Below are positions 36,201 through 44,660 of a stretch of DNA of 64,000 nt, piece after piece; the stretch's first letter is position 1, and every line of letters starts with the position of its first letter. Under the pieces are notes generated by a model that saw only the letters and a list, made by a program, of their open reading frames with translations, made no database searches and had not been told where the DNA came from. This DNA is from Meiothermus ruber DSM 1279 (GTDB lineage Bacteria > Deinococcota > Deinococci > Deinococcales > Thermaceae), in assembly GCF_000024425.1 (NCBI RefSeq), contig NC_013946.1, forward strand, positions 1,550,001 through 1,614,000. The letters run 5' to 3'. Both the position numbers and the translations under genes were made by a program.

Positions 36201-36450
36201 ACTTTCGGAGGTAGGGGAGGAGAGCAGCGGCCTCCCCATCGCCGTGCTGGACGAGGTGGATGCCCCACTGGACGAAGCCAACATTCAGCGCTTCTGCCGG
36301 TTTTTGCAGCACTTTAAAAATCAGACCCAGTTCATCCTGGTGACCCACCAGAAGCGCACCATGGAGGCCTGCGATGCGCTGTACGGTGTCACCACCGAGA
36401 AGGGCGTGAGCCGGGTGTATAGCATCAAGCGTGAGGAAGCCCTGGCCTAG
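33226..36450 (+). CDS. smc: Chromosome segregation ATPase SMC
   Basis: A 1074-aa SMC. N-terminal head with Walker A GPNGSGKSNLVEALRW and Q-loop region, coiled coil (about 165-440), hinge (about 460-620, GLMGVVADLIEVP to LETSGAITGG), return coil, and C-terminal head with signature LSMGERTMGALAFLFAL and Walker B PIAVLDEVDAPLDEAN. The usual signature is LSGGE; here the second residue of the Gly pair is Met. Condensin with ScpA/ScpB (not in the window) organises the chromosome. It ends tail-to-tail with the next gene, with a 4-nt overlap. Confidence 0.95.
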   Translation: MKIERLFLQGFKSFGERTSLEFGPGVYGIVGPNGSGKSNLVEALRWVVGARAKELRGDEAQALLFHGSDGRPPLGFAEVGLELGGNGKRISLSRRLERDGSSEIRLNSARSTLRQVEQALMGTGLSRSGYAIVGQGEVGQILQAGPEVLLAYLEEAAGLRAVTQASKATQERLQAATLELQTRTQELAERKAIISEKAQQAEAARQAAALAARTLLLRRSVLAARIREAEQEVNSAQQKAQTLEREQAETTQRLQAIEKEKGQALEALEAAQNAHSEALRQAEALSGELKLVEQERASLEGLLRRIAGEIGEGETRLIRLRSLQAPIAPADAPPTPAALQSLQQQLKELQAAIQNEENQIRSAQKAYERFLQAQATYEAQKASFEQMLAQRAALEADQARLEAERTALQAQLSEAQLRESTLRSRLNELVRQEGQASSEARAARSEAGRLEALLRSGADLAEGPKRARASGIPGLMGVVADLIEVPAGLELAVEVALGARMQWVLCEDERAAQAAVQYLKQQGGRATFLPRTLLKPPRARHERLPWTETPGVVGVARHLVQLPLCPEALPTLLGETLVLEHLEAALALVRQHPDHPRIVTLEGELLETSGAITGGRLQKGGQMLALRRRFHDTQSEAARLEAQALALAAQAEQLRAELASLNLTQLQRRQTELDSELKAVRTSLARLPALGGQAQPPQPPEPVLPPNPQRLEALRSEREALGAQLAQQREAEVRWQRYREDQARYATAQNEIAELEARLQHLRGEQAELGQRLAALQSRKDALERDRAQLSLGHLEERLRAARGRTRALSEEETRLIARTNALLSDLEALHLTQARREATIETLQQELSALPPGPIEEGSSRSLARLLAETEAALEALGPVNHLAEQEYALLSEDIARLEVALQESEAAVRKLEAELHQVASAYQERMQQVYGVFKEKFAQYAGALLDAEVELERSTQGLELILKPAGKRTVNLNLLSMGERTMGALAFLFALSEVGEESSGLPIAVLDEVDAPLDEANIQRFCRFLQHFKNQTQFILVTHQKRTMEACDALYGVTTEKGVSRVYSIKREEALA

Positions 36451-37286
36451 CGATGCTTGGGTCTGGGCTCCTCCCGCCCATAGGGCAGGGGCACATACTG
36501 CACGCTGGGTTTCCCGCCCCGTGGCTGGGGGTACATACCCATCAACTCGTAAACCTCCAAGGGCATCTCGGTTGAGACCCGAAGGCCCATGCTGCGCGCC
36601 TCTTCCACGCTAATGGGGTAATCGTGCGTCCAGGTGCCTTGGGAGAGCAGCTCAGCCAGCTCCTGGCTTTTCTGTTCATCAAAGTGTTTGCGTAGCAGGC
36701 CGGCCACCGTACGCTTTACCTGGAAAAGGGCTTTGCGGGCCACGTCGGCCATAATCAGGGTCTGATCGTCGATCTCGGCAATGGGCTTTTGCTCCAGCAC
36801 GCGCAGGATGGAAGCAGCCGGATACTGCCCAAGCTGGGGATCCACCGGCCCCAGCACCGCATTGGGATCCATCACGATCTCGTCGGCAGCCAGGGCAATT
36901 AAGGTTCCGCCCGACATGGCGTAGTGCGGTACAAATACCGTTACCTTGGCGGGATGCTTAAGAAGGGCCTCGGCGATCTGCTCGGCAGCCAGCACCAGCC
37001 CACCAGGGGTGTGCAGGATCAGGTCGATGGGTACGCTTTGATCGGTCATGCGGATGGCCCGCAGAACCTGTTCGGAATCGTCTATATCAATGTAACGTGC
37101 AAATGGAATGCCCAAAAAGGAAAACCCCTCCTGCCGGTGGATTAAGGTGATCACGCGGCTCTTGCGCTTGCGCTCGAGGTCGGTAATCCGCCGGGTTCTT
37201 GCTGCCAGCAGCATCTGCTGGGTGAGATATGGGCTGAGGGCTGAAAGGATGAAAAACAGCCAGAACAACTGAAAGAAAATGTCCAT
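36447..37286 (-). CDS. Membrane-anchored SDH-type Clp-fold serine protease
   Basis: A 279-aa protein. N-terminal membrane helix (residues 3-25), then a ClpP/SppA-like domain: ILHTPGGLVLAAEQIAEAL, VFVPHYAMSGGTLIALAADEIVMDPNAVLGPVDPQLG. The Ser of AMSGGT is the likely nucleophile. The SDH/DUF114 family is related to signal-peptide peptidase A but uses a Ser-Asp-His triad. Substrates are unknown; membrane protein quality control is the usual suggestion. Confidence 0.85.
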   Translation of the reverse strand: MDIFFQLFWLFFILSALSPYLTQQMLLAARTRRITDLERKRKSRVITLIHRQEGFSFLGIPFARYIDIDDSEQVLRAIRMTDQSVPIDLILHTPGGLVLAAEQIAEALLKHPAKVTVFVPHYAMSGGTLIALAADEIVMDPNAVLGPVDPQLGQYPAASILRVLEQKPIAEIDDQTLIMADVARKALFQVKRTVAGLLRKHFDEQKSQELAELLSQGTWTHDYPISVEEARSMGLRVSTEMPLEVYELMGMYPQPRGGKPSVQYVPLPYGREEPRPKHR

Positions 37287-37333
37287 TTGGGCTCCCTCGA
37301 GGTAAGTATATACGCCTCAAAGCGGCTTTCTGG

Positions 37334-37771
37334 CTACTGGCCAGACCGCGCGGGCCCCTTGCTGTAAGGGAATGCAATGGCCAAGGCCCTGGCCCCAATG
37401 AGAGCCAGAATGCCCGCGCTCCAAACCAAAATATCCAGCCCCTTGATTTCGCCGGCAAACAAACCCAGCATCATCTCGCGCAGCACAAAGGCAACCGCCA
37501 CTTCTACCAAAATCTCGGCCCGGATGCGGTCGAATTCGAAGTAGTCTACAAACGCCCGCACCAGCTCGAGCACAATCACCAAGGACAACACATTGGTGAC
37601 CAGATCCTTGAGGCCCAGCCGCACCGTGGGTTGGCTGACGGCCAGGCCAAGATCCAGCAGGGTGCGGGCCACGCTTACCAGCAACCCTATCAGCAAAGCC
37701 ACCAGAACCAGGTTGAAGATAACCCTGGTAACCACCTTGAACAGCTCGAGCAGCCCTCTCTGTGTGATCAT
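37334..37771 (-). CDS. PsiE-like integral membrane protein
   Basis: A 145-aa protein with about four transmembrane helices, resembling the PsiE (phosphate-starvation-inducible E) family: LFKVVTRVIFNLVLVALLIGLL, VLSLVIVLELVRAFVDYFEFDRIRAEILVEVAVAFVLREMML. The conserved LRE/ARE-type segment after the third helix is visible. Function is unknown. The ATG at 37769-37771 follows a TATGCT element by 13 nt. No Pho-box was sought successfully. Confidence 0.75.
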   Translation of the reverse strand: MITQRGLLELFKVVTRVIFNLVLVALLIGLLVSVARTLLDLGLAVSQPTVRLGLKDLVTNVLSLVIVLELVRAFVDYFEFDRIRAEILVEVAVAFVLREMMLGLFAGEIKGLDILVWSAGILALIGARALAIAFPYSKGPARSGQ

Positions 37772-37834
37772 CTTCCCAGAGCCTAGCATAAAAGCCCGTG
37801 CTGGCTTAGCGTAATCGCGGGCTTCCAGCCGGAT

Positions 37835-38854
37835 TTACTCTTCCAGCCTGTCGACCACCTCAAATAGGCCCGCCAGATCCATCTTGGCGTAGATGGCGCT
37901 GGTGTTTACGTTGGCGTGCCCAAGAAGGCGGGCGGTGGCGTGCAGATCACGGCTCTTCTTATATATGCGGGTTCCGGCGGTATGGCGCAGCATGTGGGCC
38001 CCATAGTAGCGTTTGGGAAAGCCCAGGTCGCGGTAGTGTTGGTTGAGTATTCGGCGCAGGGATTTGTCGGTCATGGCACGCCCATAGGCTTTACGACCCC
38101 CCAGGTTGATCAGCAGCGACTGCTCATTGGGGGCTGCATGGGCCAGGCGTAGCTTAAGCCAGTCCTGAATTTCCTGGGCCAGGGATTTGGAAAGCGGAAC
38201 CGTGCGCTGCTTACCGCCTTTACCCGCGCGCACCAGCAGCAGGCGCTCGGCCAGGCTCAGGTCGTCCAGCGACAAGTTAATCACTTCACTAATACGCAGG
38301 CCGGCCTCGGCCATCAGGCGCACCGCCAGGCGATCGCGGCGGTGCTCAGGATCGGCCCCGGATAGGTGATCTAAGAGCTTTTTATATAGATCTTCTGGCA
38401 AAGCAGGGCGGCGTTCTTCCGGGGGTGTGGGGTCGCGGGGTGAATGCACCTGTGGGAGTTTGGCGGCGTTGGCCCACTCGAGCGCCCGGTAAAAAGCCCG
38501 CACACCTGCTAGATAGGTAGCAATTGAGCCGGGCTTCAATCGCTGGCGCTCACCTGGCTCGAGGTTGCCGCCATAGAGCTGTAAGTGAGCGATATAACGG
38601 TCGAGGTCGTCGCTGGAAGCTTTAAGAATCTCCAGCGACTGCGTTTCTGACCAGGCCCAGGCCAGGTAATCGCGCACCGCCAGCCGATAGTTCTCGAGGG
38701 TGCGTGGACTCAAAGTAGCCCGCTTACGGCTTTTTAGGGTCAGGTAGGCCTCCAGCAGCTCGAGCAAAGCCTCCTGGTTGCGCTCCTGGGTGGCCCGGAC
38801 AGCCTCGAGGCGTCGCTTGGCTGGGTCATACCAGTTTGCCAAAGGAACCAGCAT
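37835..38854 (-). CDS. XerC/XerD-type tyrosine recombinase
   Basis: A 339-aa recombinase. An N-terminal core-binding SAM-like domain (about 40-130) is followed by a catalytic domain with Arg in EAGLRISEVINLSLDDL, Lys in GKGGKQRTVPL, HMLRHTAGTRI (HxxR), GHANVNTSAIYAK with the second His and nucleophile Tyr. Length and sequence fit chromosome-dimer-resolving Xer proteins. The ATG at 38854 lies 6 nt from TATACT (38861-38866, minus), so it is leaderless. A long inverted repeat overlaps this promoter. No other mobile-element genes are nearby, arguing for a housekeeping role. Confidence 0.92.
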   Translation of the reverse strand: MLVPLANWYDPAKRRLEAVRATQERNQEALLELLEAYLTLKSRKRATLSPRTLENYRLAVRDYLAWAWSETQSLEILKASSDDLDRYIAHLQLYGGNLEPGERQRLKPGSIATYLAGVRAFYRALEWANAAKLPQVHSPRDPTPPEERRPALPEDLYKKLLDHLSGADPEHRRDRLAVRLMAEAGLRISEVINLSLDDLSLAERLLLVRAGKGGKQRTVPLSKSLAQEIQDWLKLRLAHAAPNEQSLLINLGGRKAYGRAMTDKSLRRILNQHYRDLGFPKRYYGAHMLRHTAGTRIYKKSRDLHATARLLGHANVNTSAIYAKMDLAGLFEVVDRLEE

Positions 38855-38864
38855 GCCCCCAGTA

Positions 38865-38904
38865 TACAAAATGCGCACTTAGGGAAATAAGTGGACATTT
38901 TGTA
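38865..38904. promoter_or_regulatory. Long inverted repeat over the recombinase promoter
   Basis: Arms TACAAAATGCGCACTT (38865-38880) and AAGTGGACATTTTGTA (38889-38904), 14 of 16 positions complementary, around an 8-bp centre AGGGAAAT. It overlaps the -10 of the adjacent recombinase gene. It could be a recombinase-binding core site or an operator. Confidence 0.6.
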
Positions 38905-38973
38905 CCGACCCAATTTAGCAATCCTTAAGGTAACGCAGCCCATCACAGCACCCCTGGCTATACTGCGCAGCGT

Positions 38974-39321
38974 ATGGAGACCAACTTTGCAGCAGCCCTG
39001 TTAATGGCGGGCCTGGTGTTCGTCATTTTGTTCTCGGTCTGGTATCCACATGCCCAGCAGCAAAAAACAGATCAGAACGTTCGGGCGCTTGCGCGTATGC
39101 TCCGACATGCCCGGCGTCACAACACGCTGGTGCGCTACCACAACGGCGTGCCCTTTGTGGTAACCCACCAGCGCCGAGGGCTGGTGTACATGTACGGAGG
39201 AAGGATGGTTTCCCGGGAGCAGTTGGTGAGCCTGCTCGGCAGCGAGGCCGTGGTACGCCGGGCGGAGCAGGAAGAGTCCATGCAGGCCCCCAACCCCACC
39301 CGGCTCACCATACCCAACTAA
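38974..39321 (+). CDS. Small single-span membrane protein, unrecognised family (paralogue B)
   Basis: A 115-aa protein with one N-terminal helix (about residues 5-23), then ALARMLRHARRHNTLVRYHNG, FVVTHQRRGLVYMYGGRMVSREQLVSLLG, and an acidic/polar tail ending LTIPN. Paralogous to 29779-30135 over the whole soluble part at roughly 40% identity by eye. Leaderless: TATACT (38959-38964) is 9 nt before the ATG. Divergent from the recombinase gene. Function unknown; the two soluble domains probably face the cytoplasm. Confidence 0.72.
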   Translation: METNFAAALLMAGLVFVILFSVWYPHAQQQKTDQNVRALARMLRHARRHNTLVRYHNGVPFVVTHQRRGLVYMYGGRMVSREQLVSLLGSEAVVRRAEQEESMQAPNPTRLTIPN

Positions 39322-39328
39322 CCTACAC

Positions 39329-40930
39329 TTACCACAGGGGTTTCTCCAGGCGCAGCCGAACGAGGCCGTTCTGAATTGTGGCGACCTCGGTCGGGCTCAG
39401 AATGGCCAGTCCGCTGGGGCGTTCCAGGGGGGCCTCGAGCACCAGTTTCTTCACCACCGGCTTTACCCGCGGCTTCAGTTCCAGGCCCGCCTCCGGGCTG
39501 TCCCACTCGGTGAAGGCCAGGTCGTCGGCCTCGTTGAGATCCACCGCAAAGATGCGGCTGGTTTTGCCGTCGTGCTCGTGCACCAAAAGCAGCCTTGGCT
39601 TGGGCCAGGCCAGGCCCACCACGCGGTTGCCGGGCGCCTCGAGCAGGTAGGCATACTCAGCAAACAGGCCGTCCGGGTTTAGGCCCAGCAACACCAGGCG
39701 CAAAACCACCGATTCCGCGGCCTTGGTACAGTCGGGTAAGCACAGGGGCCGACCGTTGATCAGCGCCAGGTAGTTGCGGCTTTCATCCAGGGCCACCCCG
39801 CCCAGCAGGCCCTGCTCCACCCCTGCTGCAAAAACGGGCGGCAGGGCTTCTCGTGCCTCGCGCTGGCCGATGGGGCCGAAATAACGCGCGGTCTGGCTTT
39901 TCAGGTCGAGGCGCATAAGCTTCTGTCCACCCTCGAGCCAGGCCCAGCCCTCGCTGGCTACCGATACGGCCTCGTTGAGCGGATAAAAGGCTTCCAAAAT
40001 GGGTTTCTCCTCGAGCCGCAGTAGGCCCATGGCCTGCCGATCGTTGTACTTGAAGGTGGCCCAGGCGCGGCCGCTTGGGCGCGCCTGCCCCAGGTGCACC
40101 AAGCTGGCCTCGAGTGAAGCCTCAGCCCATTCGGACGGCAAAGCAACCGCGCTCACAGCGGCCAACGGCGTGCTCTGCTGCGCCTCGGGTGGCTGAACGG
40201 TCTGCACCCGGGTGAGCGGCTCGGCGCCACTGGCTGCTGCGGCTGGCCGGGCCTGGGCCTGCTGAACGACCCCAGGCGACCCAGCGACCGGGCTGCTCGC
40301 AGCAACGGGTGAACCAACCGGTACCGAGTTGCCTGCGGATGTGAGCTGACCGATGCGCCACAGAGCCCGGGCCATCTGGTAACGGTTCACCGGCTCATTC
40401 CCCCTGAATAGGCCATCCGAGCCCAATGGCAGCACTTCCAGGGCGGTCATTCGTAAAACCGCCGCCTCTGCCCAGTGGCCGCCGGGCAGGTCGCCTGGGC
40501 GCATAGCCTTGGCCGGGGGCGCAATCTCCAGGTTCTGGGCCAGCTTGTCCAGCACCACCGCAAGCTGGTACCGGGTCAGCACCGACGACCCCCGGTAGGT
40601 CTGGTCGGGGAAACCCTGCACCAGCCCCTCCCCTACCATCCGGCGGATGCCCGGCAGGGCCCAGTGGTTGGGTTTAACATCTTTAAAACGCACCTCGGCT
40701 TCCCGTATGGGCAGCGGGCTGTCGGCCAGTACCCTGGCCAGGGTGGTGGCGAGCTGGTAGCGGTCGAGGGCCACCTCGCCCCGGAAGGTACCACCGGGGT
40801 AGCCCTGCAACCACCCACGTTTGACGACTTCCTCCACCGCTGGGGCCGCCCAGTGATCGTTGGGCACGTCCAGCGGAAGGGCCAGGCTCCAGGCCGTTAC
40901 AAAGACCATAACGAATGAGACAATCCTCAT
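39329..40930 (-). CDS. SLH-domain secreted protein
   Basis: A 533-aa exported protein. Signal peptide MRIVSFVMVFVTAWSLALPL, followed by three S-layer-homology modules (about residues 20-75, 80-140, 145-205), each with a DxPxxHWAxxAV and RYQLAxxLxxL pattern. A Pro/Ser/Ala linker (about 205-265) precedes an unrecognised C-terminal domain of about 260 residues. SLH modules bind pyruvylated secondary cell-wall polymer in Deinococcus-Thermus. The ATG at 40930 fits the signal peptide; an ATG three codons earlier is possible. Confidence 0.85.
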   Translation of the reverse strand: MRIVSFVMVFVTAWSLALPLDVPNDHWAAPAVEEVVKRGWLQGYPGGTFRGEVALDRYQLATTLARVLADSPLPIREAEVRFKDVKPNHWALPGIRRMVGEGLVQGFPDQTYRGSSVLTRYQLAVVLDKLAQNLEIAPPAKAMRPGDLPGGHWAEAAVLRMTALEVLPLGSDGLFRGNEPVNRYQMARALWRIGQLTSAGNSVPVGSPVAASSPVAGSPGVVQQAQARPAAAASGAEPLTRVQTVQPPEAQQSTPLAAVSAVALPSEWAEASLEASLVHLGQARPSGRAWATFKYNDRQAMGLLRLEEKPILEAFYPLNEAVSVASEGWAWLEGGQKLMRLDLKSQTARYFGPIGQREAREALPPVFAAGVEQGLLGGVALDESRNYLALINGRPLCLPDCTKAAESVVLRLVLLGLNPDGLFAEYAYLLEAPGNRVVGLAWPKPRLLLVHEHDGKTSRIFAVDLNEADDLAFTEWDSPEAGLELKPRVKPVVKKLVLEAPLERPSGLAILSPTEVATIQNGLVRLRLEKPLW

Positions 40931-41072
40931 GAGCGGCATAATAGGTTTCTGAATTCGATTTTTTGGTGCATTAATCACCGGCAAGCGTTACAAAGACACC
41001 CGTCCATGACACAGTCTTTAATCGTGGGCAATCTAAAACTTTGATAGAGTAGATGCGACCGGTGTACCAATC

Positions 41073-43298
41073 ATGGTCTTGCCCTACCCCATCATTCTGG
41101 TGAGCTCTGTTCTCGCAGTTGTGGCTGTGTATGCCCTAGACCGGGAAGGCATTTATGCCCTGCCGTGGATGATGTTTTTCACTGCAGTAGCCACCAGCAT
41201 TTATGGGCTGGGGGTGGGTCTGGCCTCGGCTCTGGGCTCGGTGCTGGCGCTGGTTCTTTTTCGCACCAACCCCCTGGATCATCTGGTCATGGGGGTTATC
41301 TTGCTGCTATCGGCCTACCTGGCCGATCAGGTGGGGCGCAGCCTGCGCAAAGCGCATCAACAGGCCCGCCAGATGGCGCAGCTACAGGATGTGTTTCTAC
41401 AGGGCCTCGAGGTTGTACCCCGCTTTGGAAACCGCGAGCAGCTCCTGCGCCAACTGCCTGCCATGCTCGCGCAGCTACTACAGGGTAGCCGGCTCTTGGT
41501 CTGGGTGCCTTCAGGCAGCGGCCGACTAACCTTGCTGGAAGATTCGGGAACCCGGCCACCCGAGGCCCCCAGCCCGCTGGTGCAGCAGGCTTTGCAGGGG
41601 CCAGGCCAGGTTTACTGGAGCACTCCAAGCGTACAAGACCGCCGGGGGGCTCCCCTGGTTGGCTGGCGGGCACCCGGTGCGCAGCCGGAATTTCACGAGC
41701 TGGCCGTCGCCTTGCGCATACGCGACGAAACCGTGGCGGTCTTGCAGTTTCTGGGTAAAGCGGCCTGGCGTCGGCAGGAACGCGAGCTGTTTTTTCGCCT
41801 GGCCCAGGCCATCAGTCGGCAGCTCGAGCACCTGCACAACCTCGAGCTGCGCCGGCTCTTGCTAAAAGTGGCCGACCAACTGGCCTCGGCCAGCGATAAG
41901 CAAAAAGTAGCCGACGATGTGCTGCGCTACTTGATACCCGCGCTGGATATGGAGGCCGGAGCGATTTTTCAGTACCGCCAGGGGGCCATGCACGGGCTGG
42001 CCTGGCGCATGCCTCGAGAGTTAAGGCCCCGGCTCACACCGCTGGCCCGCAGGCTCCCCTACACCCACGGGCTGACCTGGCAGGCTTATCAGTCGGGTGC
42101 TGCTCAATTCTCCGAGCATTACTCGAGCCTGCCCGAGGCCATTCCGGAGCTGAAGGCGCTGGGCTTTGAAAGCCTGGTGGCCTACCCGGTGCATACGCGC
42201 GATGCCATGAAAGGCCGGGTGGTGCTGGTGCTGGGCAGTCGAAAGCAGGTGGCCTGGACGCGCAGCCGAAAAGAGATACTCCTGGGGGTGGAGCGGCTGC
42301 TCAGTTCTGCCCTGGAACGGGTTTTGCTAGAGGAGCTCTACCAACGGATTAACCGGTTGCTCACCGAGGCCTGGTCCTACCCCTCACACCAGGTACACCA
42401 GCACATCCTCGAGGCCGCCGTGGAGCTGGTGCCTGGCAGCGATGCGGGTAGTTTGTGGGTGCGCGAGGGGGGTGAATTCGTATGCCAGGCGGCGGTGGGC
42501 CCGGTGTGGGCCTGCGACCAACGCTGGAGCGAAACCGAGTTTCTAAAATGGTACGGACACGACAGGGGCCTGGCCTTGCGGGGCCAGCCGCGCATTCTGC
42601 ACCAGTCGCAGTTTTTGCCAAAGGGCAGCGCGGCCAACCTGTGCCTGCCGGTGAGCCACCAGGGAAAGGTGCTGGCTTATCTGAACCTGGATAGCCTTCA
42701 CGACAGCGAGGCCTTCGCCGAGGACTCACTGAACGCGGTGCAGCTATTCTCCACCCCCATTGCCACCCTGACCCACGAGCTGCAAAGCCGCGAAGCCATG
42801 GAAAAAGCCGCCCTCACCGACAGTCTAACGGGCCTGTATAACCGCCGGGCCTTCGATCGGCGACTTAGAGAGGAGTGTGAGCGGGCAGCCCGCTACCAGT
42901 ACCCCCTCACTTTGTTGGTGGTGGATCTCAAAAACTTTAAGCCCATCAACGACCGCCTGGGCCATGTTATGGGCGATCAGGCCCTGGTGGCGGTGGCTCG
43001 AGCGCTTAGCCAGACCCAGCGGGCCGGCGATATGGTCTTCCGCTGGGGTGGGGATGAGTTTGCCGTGCTGCTGCCCCAGACCCCCAAGGAGGTGGCCGGG
43101 GTGGTAGGGGCTCGAATCCTCGAGGCCATCTCAAAGATTTGCATGGGCGGGGTTTGCCTTTCGGCCAATATCGGCTATGCCAGTTTCCCTACTGAAGCCC
43201 AGACGGCTGAAGCCCTTTTACAGCTTGCCGACCAGCGGATGTACGCCGATAAGAGCGAAATCCCAGGCGAATCCATCAACGACCCGCCGGAGGGGTGA
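41073..43298 (+). CDS. Membrane-bound diguanylate cyclase (GAF-GGDEF)
   Basis: A 741-aa protein. Several transmembrane helices (about residues 5-90), at least two GAF-like sensor regions (about 100-250 and 270-420; possibly a third at 440-570), then a GGDEF domain: LTDSLTGLYNRRAFDRRL, VDLKNFKPINDRLGHVMGD and RWGGDEFAVLLP. The catalytic GGDEF is intact, and RAGD exactly five residues upstream matches the RxxD inhibitory site for c-di-GMP feedback. It is predicted to make c-di-GMP in response to a small ligand or redox signal. No EAL partner is nearby. Confidence 0.9.
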   Translation: MVLPYPIILVSSVLAVVAVYALDREGIYALPWMMFFTAVATSIYGLGVGLASALGSVLALVLFRTNPLDHLVMGVILLLSAYLADQVGRSLRKAHQQARQMAQLQDVFLQGLEVVPRFGNREQLLRQLPAMLAQLLQGSRLLVWVPSGSGRLTLLEDSGTRPPEAPSPLVQQALQGPGQVYWSTPSVQDRRGAPLVGWRAPGAQPEFHELAVALRIRDETVAVLQFLGKAAWRRQERELFFRLAQAISRQLEHLHNLELRRLLLKVADQLASASDKQKVADDVLRYLIPALDMEAGAIFQYRQGAMHGLAWRMPRELRPRLTPLARRLPYTHGLTWQAYQSGAAQFSEHYSSLPEAIPELKALGFESLVAYPVHTRDAMKGRVVLVLGSRKQVAWTRSRKEILLGVERLLSSALERVLLEELYQRINRLLTEAWSYPSHQVHQHILEAAVELVPGSDAGSLWVREGGEFVCQAAVGPVWACDQRWSETEFLKWYGHDRGLALRGQPRILHQSQFLPKGSAANLCLPVSHQGKVLAYLNLDSLHDSEAFAEDSLNAVQLFSTPIATLTHELQSREAMEKAALTDSLTGLYNRRAFDRRLREECERAARYQYPLTLLVVDLKNFKPINDRLGHVMGDQALVAVARALSQTQRAGDMVFRWGGDEFAVLLPQTPKEVAGVVGARILEAISKICMGGVCLSANIGYASFPTEAQTAEALLQLADQRMYADKSEIPGESINDPPEG

Positions 43299-43340
43299 TG
43301 CCGGGCCGAAAAAACGCCCGTTCAGCTTAGAATAGGGCGT

Positions 43341-44627
43341 ATGTTGAAGGCCGTTCCCGGAACCAACGACATTTTCGCCCAGGCCAAGGAGTACCCTTTT
43401 CGAGAGCCGGTTTTTCGCTACATCATATCCACCGCCGAGGAAGTGTTGCGCGGAGCCGGGGCTCAGATGGTATACACCCCCATTTTCGAATACCTCGAGG
43501 TCTTTCAAAAGGGGGTGGGGCTTACCTCCGACATCGTGGTCAAGAAAGAGATGTTTGTATTCGAAGATCGGGGTGGGCGGCTTTTGGCGCTGCGCCCCGA
43601 ACCGACCGCGGCCATCGTGCGGGCCTTCAACGAACACGGCATGAAGGTCTGGCCCCAGCCGGTTCGGCTGTTCACCTGGGGGCCTATTTTTCGTGGTGAA
43701 CGTCAGCAAAAAGGCCGCTACAAGCAGTTTCACCAGGTCGATTACGAGGCCCTGGGTTTGTCGGATCCCTTGCTGGACGCCGAGGCCATCGCGCTGATGG
43801 TGCGAATTTACAAAACCCTGGGCCTCCGCAACCTCGAGGTCAAGCTGGGCTCGGTGGGCGACCCCGAGGATCGCGTGCGTTATAACCAGTACCTGCGGGA
43901 GCTTTTTGGCCCCTATGCCAGTGATTTATCGGAGGACTCGAGGGTTCGGGTCGAAGCCAACCCCATGCGCATCCTCGACTCCAAAAGCGAGCGCGACCAG
44001 GCCCTCATTGCTGAGCTACAGCCCAAGCCTATGCTGGAGTTTCTCGGCCCGGCAGCCCAAAAATTCCACGAACAGGTATGCAACTACCTCGATCGGCTGG
44101 GGGTCGCCTACACGGTGGATCCAAGCCTGGTACGGGGCCTGGACTACTACGTTCGCACCGCCTGGGAGGTGCACCACGCTGGGATTGGGGCCAAGTCGGC
44201 CCTGGGGGGTGGCGGCCGCTACGACGGTTTGTCGGAGATGCTGGGCGGCCCGCCGCTGCCCGGTGTGGGCTTCGGCATTGGGGTTGAGCGCCTGGCCATC
44301 GCCCTCGAGCAAGAAGGGGTGGCTTTGCCGGCCGACCCCAGCCCCACCCTCTACCTGGCCCCCCTGGACGAGGCGGCCAAAATCGAGGTGCTGGCCCTGG
44401 CCGAGCAGCTCCGGCCTAAAATTCATGTGGAGATCGGCTATACCCCCAAAAGCCCACGCAAGGCCCTCGAGGACGCCCTCAAGAAAGGGGCTCGCTATGT
44501 GGGCTTCATTGGTGAGGCCGAGCGGGCTCGAGGCGTGGTTACCCTGAAACACCTGGAAACCGGCGAGCAAAGGGCGCTCGAGCCCCTACAGCTCCACAGC
44601 CTATTCGAAGGCCCGGAGCTAAAGTGA
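43341..44627 (+). CDS. hisS: Histidyl-tRNA synthetase
   Basis: A 428-aa class II synthetase. Motif 1 region YTPIFEYLEVFQKGVG, motif 2 FTWGPIFRGERQQKGRYKQFHQVDYE, the His-specific RGLDYYVRTAWEV, and motif 3 GFGIGVERLAIAL, then the anticodon-binding domain. Leaderless: TAGAAT (43328-43333) is 7 nt before the ATG. It is followed, after 116 nt holding motif P4, by aspS. Confidence 0.96.
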   Translation: MLKAVPGTNDIFAQAKEYPFREPVFRYIISTAEEVLRGAGAQMVYTPIFEYLEVFQKGVGLTSDIVVKKEMFVFEDRGGRLLALRPEPTAAIVRAFNEHGMKVWPQPVRLFTWGPIFRGERQQKGRYKQFHQVDYEALGLSDPLLDAEAIALMVRIYKTLGLRNLEVKLGSVGDPEDRVRYNQYLRELFGPYASDLSEDSRVRVEANPMRILDSKSERDQALIAELQPKPMLEFLGPAAQKFHEQVCNYLDRLGVAYTVDPSLVRGLDYYVRTAWEVHHAGIGAKSALGGGGRYDGLSEMLGGPPLPGVGFGIGVERLAIALEQEGVALPADPSPTLYLAPLDEAAKIEVLALAEQLRPKIHVEIGYTPKSPRKALEDALKKGARYVGFIGEAERARGVVTLKHLETGEQRALEPLQLHSLFEGPELK

Positions 44628-44660
44628 GGCCGGGCAGCGGTCTCCAGATTTGTTATTTAT

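Noticed and set aside
38850-38880. Similarity to the E. coli dif site (GTGCGCAT and TGTATA on the minus strand)
   Set aside because: The XerD-side half, normally the most conserved, does not match, and TGTATACT is already explained as the recombinase -10 element. Kept only as a possible recombinase-binding inverted repeat.
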